A stretch of DNA of 64,000 bases from Euleptes europaea (lineage: Eukaryota > Chordata > Lepidosauria > Squamata > Sphaerodactylidae): the NCBI RefSeq assembly GCF_029931775.1, contig NC_079312.1, positions 16,871,821 to 16,935,820 on the forward strand. The letters run 5' to 3'. The position numbers and the translations under genes were made by a program. How positions within the stretch are numbered: the stretch's first letter is position 1; every line of letters starts with the position of its first letter. Below, in pieces: positions 11,076 to 22,678 of this stretch. A model generated the notes under the pieces. That model saw only the letters and a program-made list of their open reading frames with translations, was not told where the DNA came from and ran no database searches.

Positions 11076-12318
11076 TTGAAAACAAGGCGACTGTTCCTTT
11101 GGCCCCATTATAAGTTTGGCCTGTTTTCTCAGATAAAGAGTCCAAGCTGTCCAGGTGATCATATGCAGTCTCTTTGACAAATTCACTTGCAAGTGCGCTA
11201 ACTGTCTCCTCTCTGTATTTCTGGAAGGCCAAATGTTTTCAAATGAGAGCCAGACATGGCTGGAACACAATCGTCAGTAATTCTGATGACTCGATTAGAA
11301 ATTGGGTAGTTATTTAGTTTATTTAAAATATCTCTGCTGCCTTTCCACCCCATTCAGGCTCCCCCAGGTGGTGAACGTTAGAACGTTTCAAATATTAAAA
11401 GACTTTTCAAATGCATGGAGACATCGTGAACAACTAAAACATATAAACACATGAAACTATACAAAGGAAGGATAAGAGTCAGCGAGGGGACGCTCGCCAA
11501 AAAGCTAACAAAAAAAAAACCTGTTCCCCCTCTGGCGGAAGTCAATGATGGAGAGAGACAGATCTGTGGGCGGGTGGGGGAAGTACATCGTTTCACTATC
11601 TGGATTGTATATTCTGACTTGATTTGAAATGAAAAACACTTGCAGAATACTAGCAAACAGAGTTTTGTAGCGCTTTCAGAAGGTAGACGTGTCAGTCTGC
11701 AGGAGAACAGCCAAATTTGAGTGAAGGAGCGCCTTGGAGACCAAGAAGCTTTTCCGAGTATCTGGGGAAGGGAGTTTTGATTCTCGAAAGCTGATAGCCC
11801 CAAAAGGTTTGTTGGTCTCTGAAGTGCTGCTGGACTCAAATCTAGATGTTGTCACATTTGAGGTGACTCTGTGACTGCCGATTCCTCAACAGTATTACTC
11901 TGTTGAGCATCATCCTCGGGAAGACCTCTTCAGTGGCAAACTTGTCTGAAGGTCTGTGTTGTAAAGGAGGGGATATACTGCCCCACTCCTTGCTAGCACT
12001 GCCTCTACCTGTCTGGGGAGGAGGAGGTAAGCCGCTGTGGGTGGAGAAAGGCGGCCACGGTGAAGGAGAGCTTGACTCAAGCGAAGCCATGTTGGGTGCC
12101 TCATGAACTCAGAACCTCTGGCAGGGAAGCATCAAACTGCCAGCCTAAGTTGAGCTGGTGTCCGCCTGCCTGGAAAGACCCAGTAAGAAAATAAAGTGGG
12201 AAAGGAGTTTTGGCCTGCGCACAAAGGGAGCTGCATTTCCCCAAACACCAAGAGGAATTGGCTGGTCGAAAATTGTTCCTAAGAGATGCGTGTCTTGTGG
12301 ATTCAGTAATGCCAATGT
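11076..12318 (+). other. Distal 5' flank of gene B
   Basis: No gene is seen. The block is duplicated in inverted orientation at the right end of the window (about 62.8-64.0 kb) and in diverged form at about 53.0-53.95 kb (minus) and 23.0-23.6 kb (plus). It contains an L2-like tail on the minus strand near 11300-11350 and a SINE-tail-like piece near 12015-12060. Confidence 0.65.
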
Positions 12319-12327
12319 ATTGAGATG

Positions 12328-12622
12328 AGCCCCGTAGCGCAGAGTGGTAAGCTGCAGTATTGCAGTCCAAGCTCTGTTCACGACCTGAGTTCAATCCCAA
12401 TGGAAGTCGGTTTCAGGGAGCCGGCTCAAGGTTGACTCAACCTTCCTTCCTTCTGAGGTCGGTCAAATGAGGACCCAGCTTGCTGGGCGTAAAGGGAAGA
12501 TGACTGGGGAAGGCACTGGCAACCCACCCCACAAACAAAGCCTGCCTAGGAAACGTCGGGATGTGACGCCACCCCATGGGTCAGGAATGACCCGGTGCTT
12601 GCACTGGGGACCTTTATCTTTT
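12328..12622 (+). mobile_element. Sauria-type SINE with target repeats
   Basis: The tRNA-like head (cgtagcgcagagtggtaagc, then gagttcaatccc) leads into a body containing ccggctcaaggttgactcaa. A BovB-like tail follows (gggtcaggaatgaccc, then gcttgcactggggacctt). The 9-bp target repeat attgagatg lies at 12319-12327 and 12623-12631. Paralogous sites near 38113-38135 and on the minus strand near 62790 are empty, so this insertion is private to module B. Confidence 0.82.
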
Positions 12623-12631
12623 ATTGAGATG

Positions 12632-12899
12632 GAGACGGGGATCTGAGAAAAGAGCGCTGCGTCAGGCAGGCAGAACTTTTCCTCCCAGGCAGAAGTTCTC
12701 AGCGCCCATGGCCATCGGGATAAGAACCGCGTGGTTTCCTTGGCCAGAGGGCATCTACCTGTTGAACCCCACTCCGAAAAGGAGGATCCAAGGAGACAAT
12801 GCTCCGTCAAGGGGGGGGGGTTTAAAAATGAAGCAAATAAACAATCCCATGGGTTACGAAAGCCACATGAAGTCAGTAGTGGCTGTTGAGGAATAGACG
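12632..12899 (+). other. 5' flank of gene B promoter
   Basis: No gene is seen. It is shared with module C (about 24130-24400) and, inverted, with module E (about 62330-62600). Confidence 0.6.
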
Positions 12900-13600
12900 T
12901 ATTGTTTTCATGGGTTTGCATGCAGTTTTATTCAGCGTTGAGAAAAAGCCTCCCCCCCTCCCGCAGTCTCCAGTGGTGCCGCCCGCCTCCCCTCCCCTCT
13001 GCCCCGGGGTCGCAGCCGCGGAGCTGCCCTTTGCAAGGCGAGGACCGGGCAGGCAGGTCGCGGGGCGCCTCCGGGGGGAGCGTCTCGCCTCGTCCCGCAC
13101 GGCTGCCGGGCTGGCTGGGGCTGCCTGCCGGAGAGGTCGAGCTGCTGCCGCCCCTTCGCCCCCCGAGGAGTGGAGAGGGAGGGACGGGGGGCTCTGAAGC
13201 CGGGCGAGCTTGGAGCAGGTGGGGAGACATGCCTGGCGGCTCGGTAAGCGCTTCCCTCCGCGCCTCCCCCCCCCCCATCGCCTTTCGTGCCGGGGGGTTC
13301 CCCTCTCCCGACTTACTCCTTTTCTGCTTGGGCTTCAAGCAAGGGCTGGGGGGCTGTGCCAAGGGCGCATTCTGCGTACGCTCAGGAGCCCCCTGCAGTT
13401 GTGGGCTGGTTTCCTGCGCTCCAGGTCTGAGGTGGGGCTTTTGCAAAATGCGTGGAAATCCAGCCCGAAAGGCGCCCGTCTGAGCTGCACACCGAAGAAG
13501 ACCCGCTTTCAAGGCGCCGCTGTAGCCAGCGGGGCGGCTCTGGCGGGACTGGCCGGCTTCGGGTTGCACCGACGGGGTGGGGGGATCACCTTTTGGATCC
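12900..13600 (+). promoter_or_regulatory. CpG-rich promoter region of gene B
   Basis: The stretch is strongly GC- and CpG-rich compared with its surroundings and straddles the first coding exon. The same block surrounds the first exon of modules C, D and E. A CpG-island promoter is inferred; no TATA box is obvious. Long open frames here on both strands are composition effects. Confidence 0.55.
13229..13243 (+). CDS. Gene B exon 1 (MPGGS)
   Basis: The start codon atg at 13229 begins five codons, MPGGS, followed by the donor gtaagc at 13244. The exon ends in phase 0, which fits the phase-0 start of the KRAB-A exon. The same ATG, codon number and donor are kept in all five modules (24756, 38467, 52114 minus, 61994 minus), which supports a real first coding exon of a KRAB gene. 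The 5' UTR start is not determinable. Confidence 0.75.
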
Positions 13601-13711
13601 CCCCCCCTTGCTAGAAAGTCCCTGGGAAAATACCGGAAAGGGTCTGGTGCAGCAACCGGGCGACTCTCTGGACTGATTATCACAGAGAGGCTGAAGTCTT
13701 CTTTTCTTATG

Positions 13712-13935
13712 AGTGTGTGCAAAGTGCCTTCAAGTCGCAGCCCACTTATGGCGACCCCCTTTTGGGGGTTTTCATGGCAAGAGACTAACAGAGGTGGTTT
13801 TGCCAGTGCCTCCCTCTGCACAGCAACCCTGGACTTCCTTGGTGGTCTCCCATCCAAATACTAACCAGGGCTGACCCTGCTTAGCTTCTGAGATCTGATG
13901 AGATCAGGCTAGCCTGGGCCGTCCAGGTCAGGGCC
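13712..13935 (-). mobile_element. 5S rRNA-derived SINE in intron 1 of gene B
   Basis: On the minus strand the head is 5S-like (agatctcagaagctaagcag, then ttggatgggagacc). A body with ctcttgccatgaaaacccc and a BovB-like ending follow. It is flanked by a target repeat of about 9 bp (tttcttatg). Module E has the same insertion (61348-61540). Modules C, D and the minus-strand dead module are empty at this site. Confidence 0.85.
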
Positions 13936-15618
<1,683 letters not shown>

Positions 15619-15744
15619 CCAGAAATGCAGGATATCCAGTTCCAAAGCCATACCTGATCTTCCACCTCGAAGGAGGGGAGGTGATTAGGCTACCTGATCC
15701 GCCAGAGATTGCCGAGAGGCAGGAGGCTTCAGTCTCCAGCTCAG
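15619..15744 (+). CDS. Gene B KRAB-B exon
   Basis: This is a 126-nt phase-1 to phase-1 exon with acceptor ttccttccag and donor gtaagg. It encodes RNAGYPVPKPYLIFHLEGGE and then VIRLPDPPEIAERQEAS. The GYPVPKP-LI--LEGGE core is the KRAB B box (its b/B form follows A in most KRAB genes and strengthens repression). Here the usual SRLE is FHLE, a diverged form compared with modules C and D. Confidence 0.88.
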
Positions 15745-17045
15745 GTAAGGAGTCTGCAGTGCCAGCTGAGATTTCCCTTGCCGATGGTGGCGTGGGCCAT
15801 TTTCCCTCCACCCCTCACAGTATTAAATGCACACAGAAATGGTTAGAGGTTTGTCTCCGCCTCCTGTGGCAGCCATTTCCAGTTGTGGCCCACCACTCTC
15901 TGTCAGAATTGCAAAGGCCCTGGGAGGCTTAAAAAACTGGGGACTCCTGCTTGAAATGTTCCAGTAAAACGTCCTCAGCTGTACTTGGAGAAGAGGAATG
16001 CGAAGCAAGGATCAGTCAGTAATCTTTAAGCAGCCATTGGATGCAACCAGTAAAAGTGAAGTCCGAAGTCCTCCAAATCCAGTGTATTGAAGACACCATA
16101 GATGTTCTAAAGCATAATACTATGACCATCCACGACATTATTCTTAACATAGTTCCATCTGTGGATGCTTAAATCCAGAGACTGCATCCACAAAGTTATA
16201 AGACAGATATTTCTACAAACAAGAGAAAAGCCCCATGTATTATAAAAATCTGAAAACTTTTAAAAAAAATACACCAGGGGTTTAAAATCCCCCCCCAAAT
16301 ACTAGCTGTTACCTTTATGAAATGAATTCCCTCTGAGACCTCAGAAGCCATTCTGGAGGTTGTTGTGGAGGCAACCACAACAATAATGCCAGCCTTTAAA
16401 CCTTAGTTTCCTAGGAAAAAAGGAGGGGAGGGGCAGGGCCCTTACCAAGTCCACCCCTGCTCCCCTACCTCCTGCCCTGGAAGGAGGATTCATCAGGCTC
16501 AGGGCCAGCTCCAACCAGGCAACTTGCGCCATGCCGCTTGCCCAATTTACCCAGTGCTGCTTTCATACCAAGGACGTCCCATGTTTCAGCCGCCTGAATG
16601 GTGCTTCTTTTAATGTTTCCACATGACATCACCTTCTGTTTTTGCACGGACCATAATAAGTAGCCGTTGCTTCTACAAAAAAACCAACAACCATCTTGTT
16701 TTGTTTTAAGTTTTTAAAAATGGTGTTTCCTGGGGGGGGGGGACACCGTCAGCAGGAGCAGTTTCTTGTGTCTGAAGGGGAAACAGCAGTAATTGCAGGA
16801 CTTTGTTGTCTCTCTTTTCATTTGCGGATGACCGTAGGGGGCCGGTCCTTTGCAGAAATTTGCAAAACAGAAGAGAATCCCCTGCCTTTTAGACAAAAGG
16901 GAGGGGAATTCCAGAAGTGTCTGGAGATGTCTTTGCAAGTACATGGAATTAAAAGAAGTTTTGTAAAAGGTATTGTGTATTTCTATGCAGCAATACCCAT
17001 GGGCCTCAAAACAAAACAGGGTGGGCTGAGAATCCTGAGGGCTGA
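15745..17045 (+). other. Gene B intron 3, linker exon absent
   Basis: There is no coding exon here. The segment that carries the linker exon in C and D is missing, with the join near 16025-16050. Blocks at about 16050-16660 are shared with 29830-30360, 44035-44580 and, inverted, with 58560-59230. A block at about 16815-17045 recurs at 31520-31745 and, inverted, at 58240-58450. Confidence 0.65.
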
Positions 17046-17275
17046 GCCAGTGTGGTATAAGGTTAAAAGAGTCAGAGTAGTATTTGGGAGGCCCAGGTTT
17101 GAATCCCCAGTTGTGCCATGGAAGCTTGCTAGGTGACCTTGGGCCAGTCACAATCTCTCAGCCTAAACTACCTCACAGGGTTGTTGTGAGGATAAAATAG
17201 AGGAAAGGAAAAGAATGTAAGCTGCTTTGGGTCCCCATGGGGGAGAAAGGTGGGGTATAAATCAAGTAAGTAAAT
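17046..17275 (+). mobile_element. CORE/MIR-like SINE
   Basis: Near-full copy: tRNA-like head (gtgtggtataaggttaaaag, then aggtttgaatccccag), CORE-type middle (cctcacagggttgttgtgag) and L2-like tail (aaaggtggggtataaatcaa). It is present at the matching place in module E (57965-58215, minus), so it is older than the B/E duplication. Confidence 0.8.
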
Positions 17276-17758
17276 ATTTTTTTTAAATATTATTAAAAAT
17301 AATAAATTAATTAATTGCATGATAACACAAGCGGAAGAAAACTGATAACCTGGAATGTCTGGATTCTCCATTTCAAGGCTGATTTAACACAGAATGGCAT
17401 GAGCAGCCAGACTGTTCCCTAGTAGAATCAGCCCAGGTGTGGCGATGGCTGTCACTGGGTGCCGCACAGCTTGTCTGGGCCCAGAAGGAGCCTCCGTACA
17501 ACTTGTGCGACTTGGCCAAAGAGCCTGGCAGTGCCCTCCACGCAACTCCTCTGAGCAGTTTGTATTGTACAACATTTGAAAGTTGGCCAGACTTGGGAAA
17601 GAGGAAATAATGTGGGGAGGGAGATACAGGAGGAAATGAAGTGACCCCAGAAGTCCTTGTGGGTTCCCTGCTTGTAATGTCCACATTTGGTCCTTAGCTG
17701 CTACCTTCTGACAAGAAGGGAAGAATGTGAATATGTTCATTACTTTTCTCCCAAATAG
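17276..17758 (+). other. Intron flank before finger exon B
   Basis: Conserved module sequence ending in the polypyrimidine tract and acceptor of the finger exon. No gene is seen. Confidence 0.6.
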
Positions 17759-19137
17759 GTGCTGAGCAGGTCAAAGAGAAGGAGAAATCTCTGCCAGCAG
17801 AAAATGCTCCACCGGTGACCCCAAAAGGGACAGAATTGCACTGGGTCATAAAGGGAACTTCCCAGGATCAGAGGGGAGGGGAACAATCTGAGACTCAGGA
17901 AAGTCCAGGGAGGTCCCAACAAAAACGTCCTCAGAAGAAAGTCAGTTTTTGTGTGGAAAGCCATAATGACCACCATGAAGAAAGAGTCCAAGAGGGGAGT
18001 CGCAAAGATGGGACTCAGAAGCCACTCAAAGATCAGGCAAGAGCCTCCTCCCTTTATACCAGCAATGCAACGCATGCAGTAGCAAAACGGTTTCAATGCT
18101 CAAACTGTGGGAGAAACTTCATGTATCACAGTGTACTTGTTATACACGAGCGAACCCACACAGGGGAGAAACCCTTTGCGTGCTCAGTCTGTGGGAAATG
18201 TTTCAGATGCAGATCAACCCTTTTTCACCATCAGAGGGTGCACACAGAAGAAAAACCCTATAAATGTTCCGATTGTGGGAAAAGTTTTAAAACGGCTTCA
18301 TATTTCAAAGGTCACAAAAAGGTCCACACAGGAGAGAAAGTGTTCAACTGTCTAGAATGTGGGAAAGGATTTATAACAAAACCTAAACTTATTCGACATG
18401 AGAGAATCCACACCGGAGAGAAACCATACTCTTGTTCAGAGTGCGAGAAGAGCTTCAGCGTAAAATCAAGCCTCCTTCAACATATGAGAATGCACACCGG
18501 AGAGAAACCGTACAAATGTTCACTCTGCGGGAAGAGCTTCAGCGTAAAATCAAGCCTTGCTGTGCATGAGAAATTCCACCCAGGAAAGGAATCCCATCAG
18601 TGTTCAGAGTGTGGGAAAAGCTTCAACAATCCTTTACGCTTCCTGAAACATCAGAAGATCCACACAGGTGAAACTCCCTATAAATGCTTGGAGTGTGGGA
18701 AAAGCTTTGCCTCAAAGCGCAGTCAAGAGCAACATCAAAGAATCCACACAGGAGAGAAACCATACCAGTGTCTGGACTGTGGGAAGAGATTCAGTTATCA
18801 ATCAAACCTGCAGGTACATAAAAAAAGACACACTGGAGAGAAACCCTTTAAATGTATGGAGTGCGGCAAAGGCTATATTACTAGTTCAGGCCTCATATAC
18901 CACCATAAAATCCACACAGGAAATAAACAATCTGAATGCTCAGATGAGGGGGAAGGTTCCAGAAAGAGGACTGATCTGCCCCAATGTAAGAGAGCCCGCA
19001 CACAGGGAAAAACCTTTTCAATGTTTACAGTGTGGGAAGACGTTTGTGAAGAAAGCAAATCTGGCTGCGCACAAGAAAATGCACAGATGAGAAGCATTAG
19101 AAAACAAGCTGAAAAGGAATCTTTGCTGAGGTCATAA
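17759..19137 (+). CDS. Gene B C2H2 zinc-finger exon (10 fingers)
   Basis: This is the terminal coding exon. The acceptor AG is at 17757-17758 and the frame is open from the splice site (AEQVKEKEKS). After a basic spacer it encodes ten C2H2 units of 28 residues, from FQCSNC to FKCMEC. Against C and D, fingers 4-11 are absent, an in-frame loss of eight units. The region after finger 10 reads LPQCKRARTQGKTF and runs to a stop at 19135-19137, because a 1-nt insertion relative to gene C puts the ancestral last finger out of frame. Gene E shows the same shift, so it predates the B/E duplication. Spliced with 13229-13243, 14782-14908 and 15619-15744, the protein would be 548 aa. It is predicted to be a nuclear DNA-binding repressor. 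Confidence 0.93.
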
Positions 19138-19228
19138 ATAATTATGGGTTGAAAAGTCTGTTGTGAGTTAATCTTTGTCCAACTCAGTTTCCACCAACAA
19201 AAACATAAAGAGCAAAATTTTTATGGTA

Positions 19229-20112
19229 GCAGGGGAATGGTGTAGACATAGTTTATCTTGATTTCAGTAAGACTTTTGATAAAGTTCCCCATAATATTCT
19301 TGTTGACAAATTGGGAAAATGTCGTTGAGATCCTATTACTGTTAGGTGGATCTGTAACTGGTTGACACCCAAAGAGTGCTTGTTAATGGTTCCTCATCCA
19401 CTTGGAGAGGAGGGACTAGTGGAGTTCCTCAGGAATCTGTTCTGGGCCCTGTGTTGTTCAACATCTTTACAAATGATTTGGGTGAAGGAATAGAGGGGAT
19501 GTTTATTAAATTTGCAGATGATACTAAATTGGGAGGGGTAGCAAATACGGTAGAAGACAGAGCCAGGATACTGGCTGATCTTGACAGGTTGGAGAATTGG
19601 GCTAAACCCAATAAAATGCATTTCAACAGAGATAAATGTAAAGTTCTGCATTTAGGTGGGAAAAATCAAATAATTATAAAATGGGTGAGACATGTCTGAG
19701 CAGTAGTGTGTGTGCAAAGGATCTTGGGGTATTAATAGACCAAACACTGAACATGAGTCAGCAGTGTGATGTGGTAGCTAAAAAGGCAAATGCGATCTTG
19801 GGCTGCATCAACAGTACTATAGTGTCCAGATCACATGAAGCTCTTCTCTGCTCTGGTTAGACCTCACCAAGAGTACTGTGTTCAGTTTTGAGCACCACAA
19901 TTTAAGAAGCATATAGACAAGCTGGAATGTGTCCAGAGGAGGGCGACAAAAATGGTGAGGGGTCTGGAGACCAAGTCCTATGAAGAAAGGTTAAAGGAGC
20001 TGGGTATGTTTAGCCTGAAGAGGAGAAGACTGAGAGGTTATATGATAACCACCTTTAAGTACTCGAAGGGCTGTCACATAGAGTGTGGTGCTGAATTGTT
20101 TTCTGTTGCCCC
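19229..20112 (+). mobile_element. CR1 LINE fragment 3' of gene B
   Basis: The reverse-transcriptase part contains [20 protein letters not shown] and an intact FADD motif ([10 protein letters not shown]), followed by CR1 downstream coding sequence. It is 5'-truncated and broken by stops. The same insertion, with the same flank, lies 3' of gene E on the minus strand, so it predates the B/E duplication. Confidence 0.87.
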
Positions 20113-20262
20113 AGAAGGTTCAATAGAGCATGCCAAAGTACCAACAGAATCAATACTCTTAACTTTAGATGTAACATCTTTATATACTAAAATACCTCAT
20201 GATGAAGCCCGCATAATGGCAGAGGAAATATTTGACTCTAGAATTTCAGTGAGCCCCTCCAA
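20113..20262 (+). mobile_element. Penelope-like reverse transcriptase fragment
   Basis: About 150 bp between two CR1 pieces encode [17 protein letters not shown]. This matches motif A of Penelope-like reverse transcriptases (pattern DVSSLYTNIPH) and not CR1. It reads in the same frame as the CR1 upstream by chance. It is too short to place in a subfamily. Confidence 0.6.
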
Positions 20263-21590
20263 CAATGGAGGGATGTAAGCAGTGGGGTCCCTCAGGGAAC
20301 TGTATTGGGACCGGTGCTTTTCAACCTGTTCATCCGTGACCTGGAGTTGGGGGTGAAAAGCGAGGTTGCCAAGTTTGCAGATGACACCAAATTATTTAGA
20401 GTGGTTAAAACAAGAACAGACTGTGAAGAGCTCCAAAAGGATCTCTTCAAACTGGAAGAATGGGCATTAAAATGGCAAATGAGATTCAATGTGCGCAAGT
20501 GAAAAGTAATGAACGTTGGGGCACAAAAAATCCCAACTTCACATATACACTGATGGAATCTGTGCTGGAAGCGACAGACCAAGAAAGGGGGTAGTGGATA
20601 GCTCAATGAAGATGTCAACCCATTTGTGAAAAAGGCAGATTTCATGCTGGCCATAATTAGACGAGGATCAAAAATAAAACTGCTGCTTTCATACTGCCTT
20701 TGTACAAATCTGTGTTGAGACCACACTTGGAATACTGTGTACAGTTCTGGTCACCACACCTAAAAAAAGAATATTGCAGAGCTTGAGAAGGTGTAGAAAA
20801 GAGCAACCAAAATGGTCAGAGGACTAGAGCAACTCCCCTATGAGTAGGCTTGCCAGGCCCCGTAACTCCACTGGCGGGAGCTTTCTCGGGACCTGGCTGC
20901 GGAGCCTGGCTCCATAGAGTTTTAGCTGGTGTTGTGTCCACGTCGCGTCCGGGCGCGTGCAGCACCAATGTGCACATGTGTGTCTTGCCCGCTGGCCCTC
21001 AGCTGGTCAGCGGGCAGCTCGGTGGTTGGGTGGGATTTTACTCGCCACCACCAGGCACTTGGCAACCCTACCTATGAGGAGCAGTTAAAACGCTTAGAGA
21101 TGTTTAACTTGGAAGGGTGGTTAAGGGGAGACATGATAGGAGCTATAAAATGTCTATAAAATATAGGATGTCTATAAAATTCTGCATGGTGTGGAGAGAG
21201 TAGACAGGGAGAAGCTCTTCTCCCTCTCCCATAATACCAGAACACAGGGTCATCTGCTGAAGCTGGAGGGTGAGAGATTCAAAGCATAAAAGGAAGCATT
21301 TGTTCACACAATGCATAGTTAAACTGTGGAACTCCCTGCCCCAGGATGTGGTGATTACTGCCAATTCGGAAGGCTTTAAGAGGGGAGTGTGCATGTTCAT
21401 GGAGGAGAGGGGTATTCATGGCTACTAGTCATGATGCATCCCTATTCTCTCCAGGATCAGAGGAGCATGCCTAGTATACTAGGTGCTGTGCAACCCAGGC
21501 AGAATAATGGTGCTGCAGTTGTCAGGTTTGTGGGCTTCCTAGAGGCAGCTGGTTGGCAGCCTAACCACTGATCACCTCCTGTTGACCCCA
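20263..21590 (+). mobile_element. CR1 LINE, 3' part, split by a MITE
   Basis: The reverse-transcriptase end reads [20 protein letters not shown] with FADDTKLF. It is followed by the 3' region with tgtggaactccctgccccag and ctagaggcagctggttggc. It is a dead, diverged copy from a different CR1 lineage than the one at 19229. A 226-bp MITE is inserted at 20845. Confidence 0.85.
20845..21070. mobile_element. hAT-like MITE (TAGGSTTGCCA ends), 8-bp target repeat
   Basis: The ends taggcttgcca and tggcaaccctac form terminal inverted repeats. A perfect 8-bp target copy, cctatgag, lies at 20837-20844 and 21071-21078. Removing the insert restores normal CR1 sequence. A longer relative is at 50858-51742. 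Confidence 0.82.
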
Positions 21591-21609
21591 TTCTCAGCTG
21601 ACTCAACAC

Positions 21610-22179
21610 CAGAGACGGGTCTACTGTGGAACTAATGAAGCTTAAGCTTCAGGGCCCCTAATCCTGGAGGGCCCCCCTGAAGCAACTTTTTTTAAATGAG
21701 TGAATTTCTCCACAAAATCTATGGGTTTTTTTAGTGATAGAATCATAAGCCAATGGCTTGAAGTACTTAATACTGACCTTAAAATATGTTCTAATACCCA
21801 TTTCACATGGCCTCAAAATGTCCCTGTAATTGGTCAAATTTCAAAATCTTCTCGGGGGCTTGCAGTGCCCGAATCCCAAGCTGTATGGGCTCTCTGAGCT
21901 CGAATCCATTCATAGCCTACATTTGGGCAGCTGGATCCTTAAATCCTTCGTGGGTGCACGACTTAATAGTTCTATAGTTTTATTTCATCACTGTATGGCC
22001 CATTTTCCAGGACTCCACCCCACCACCCTCTTCTCCACCATTTGGGCCTGGAGGTCCTCGCAAGGGCAGCTGGGCCTTTTGGACCTTGTTGGATGTTGCC
22101 CTATTGTTGCTGGTTGCAAAGGGGCTCCCAGAAGAGTTCAAGCTTCAGCCCCCCCCCCCCAAATGTAGGTCCGCCACTG
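21610..22179. mobile_element. hAT-like non-autonomous transposon, 8-bp target repeat
   Basis: A 570-bp block starts cagagacgggtcta and ends taggtccgccactg, imperfect terminal inverted repeats. It is flanked by perfect 8-bp copies of ctcaacac (21602-21609 and 22180-22187). No transposase frame is seen. The resemblance to Tip100/Zaphod-type ends is a guess. Confidence 0.75.
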
Positions 22180-22329
22180 CTCAACACTAACTTGAGACGA
22201 GGGGGACTTTTCAGGGCCAATTTTATGGCCAACGTCCCTGTGAGCGGGCCTATCAGGAAGAAAAGCGGGGGAGGTCGGTTTCAACGAAGCCAGTAAATAA
22301 TCTATAGGTCATGGAAGCTAATGTGGTGT

Positions 22330-22678
22330 TGCAGGAGAGTGTTACGTATACCCTGGACCGCCAAAAAACCAAATCTGGGTTTTAGATCAAATCAAGCCTG
22401 AACTGACCCTAGAAGCTAAAATGACTAAACTGAGGCTGTCGTACTTTGGACATATTATGAGAAGACAAGAGTCACTGGAAAAGACCATAATGCTAGGGAA
22501 AGTTGAAGGCAGCAGGAAAAGAGGAAGACCCAACAAGAGATGGACTGACTCAATAAAGGAAGCCACAGCCCTCCGTTTGCAAGATCTGAGCAAGGCTGTT
22601 AAGGATAGGACACTTTGGAGGACAATGATTCATAGGGTCACCATGAGGGGGAAACGACTTGACGGCACTTAACACACA
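22330..22678 (+). mobile_element. BovB (RTE) LINE 3' end
   Basis: The frame 22421-22672 reads LSYFGHIMRRQESLEKTIML and then GRPNKRWTDS, the C-terminal end of BovB ORF2. The 3' tail ggggaaacgacttgacggca, then cttaacacacac, is typical of squamate BovB. It is a severely 5'-truncated copy. Confidence 0.85.

Noticed and set aside
12928-13857. Long minus-strand open frame (309 codons) across the gene B promoter
   Set aside because: It lies in a GC-rich block where stops are rare. It overlaps exon 1 on the other strand, has low-complexity Pro/Arg/Gly content and runs through a 5S-derived SINE.
16696-17136. Open frame of 146 codons in gene B intron 3
   Set aside because: It runs through a conserved non-coding block into a SINE, and the frame is not kept in the matching blocks at 31.5 and 58.3 kb.
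22387-22672. Possible small gene with GHIMRR motif
   Set aside because: It is the BovB ORF2 C-terminus with the typical 3' tail.
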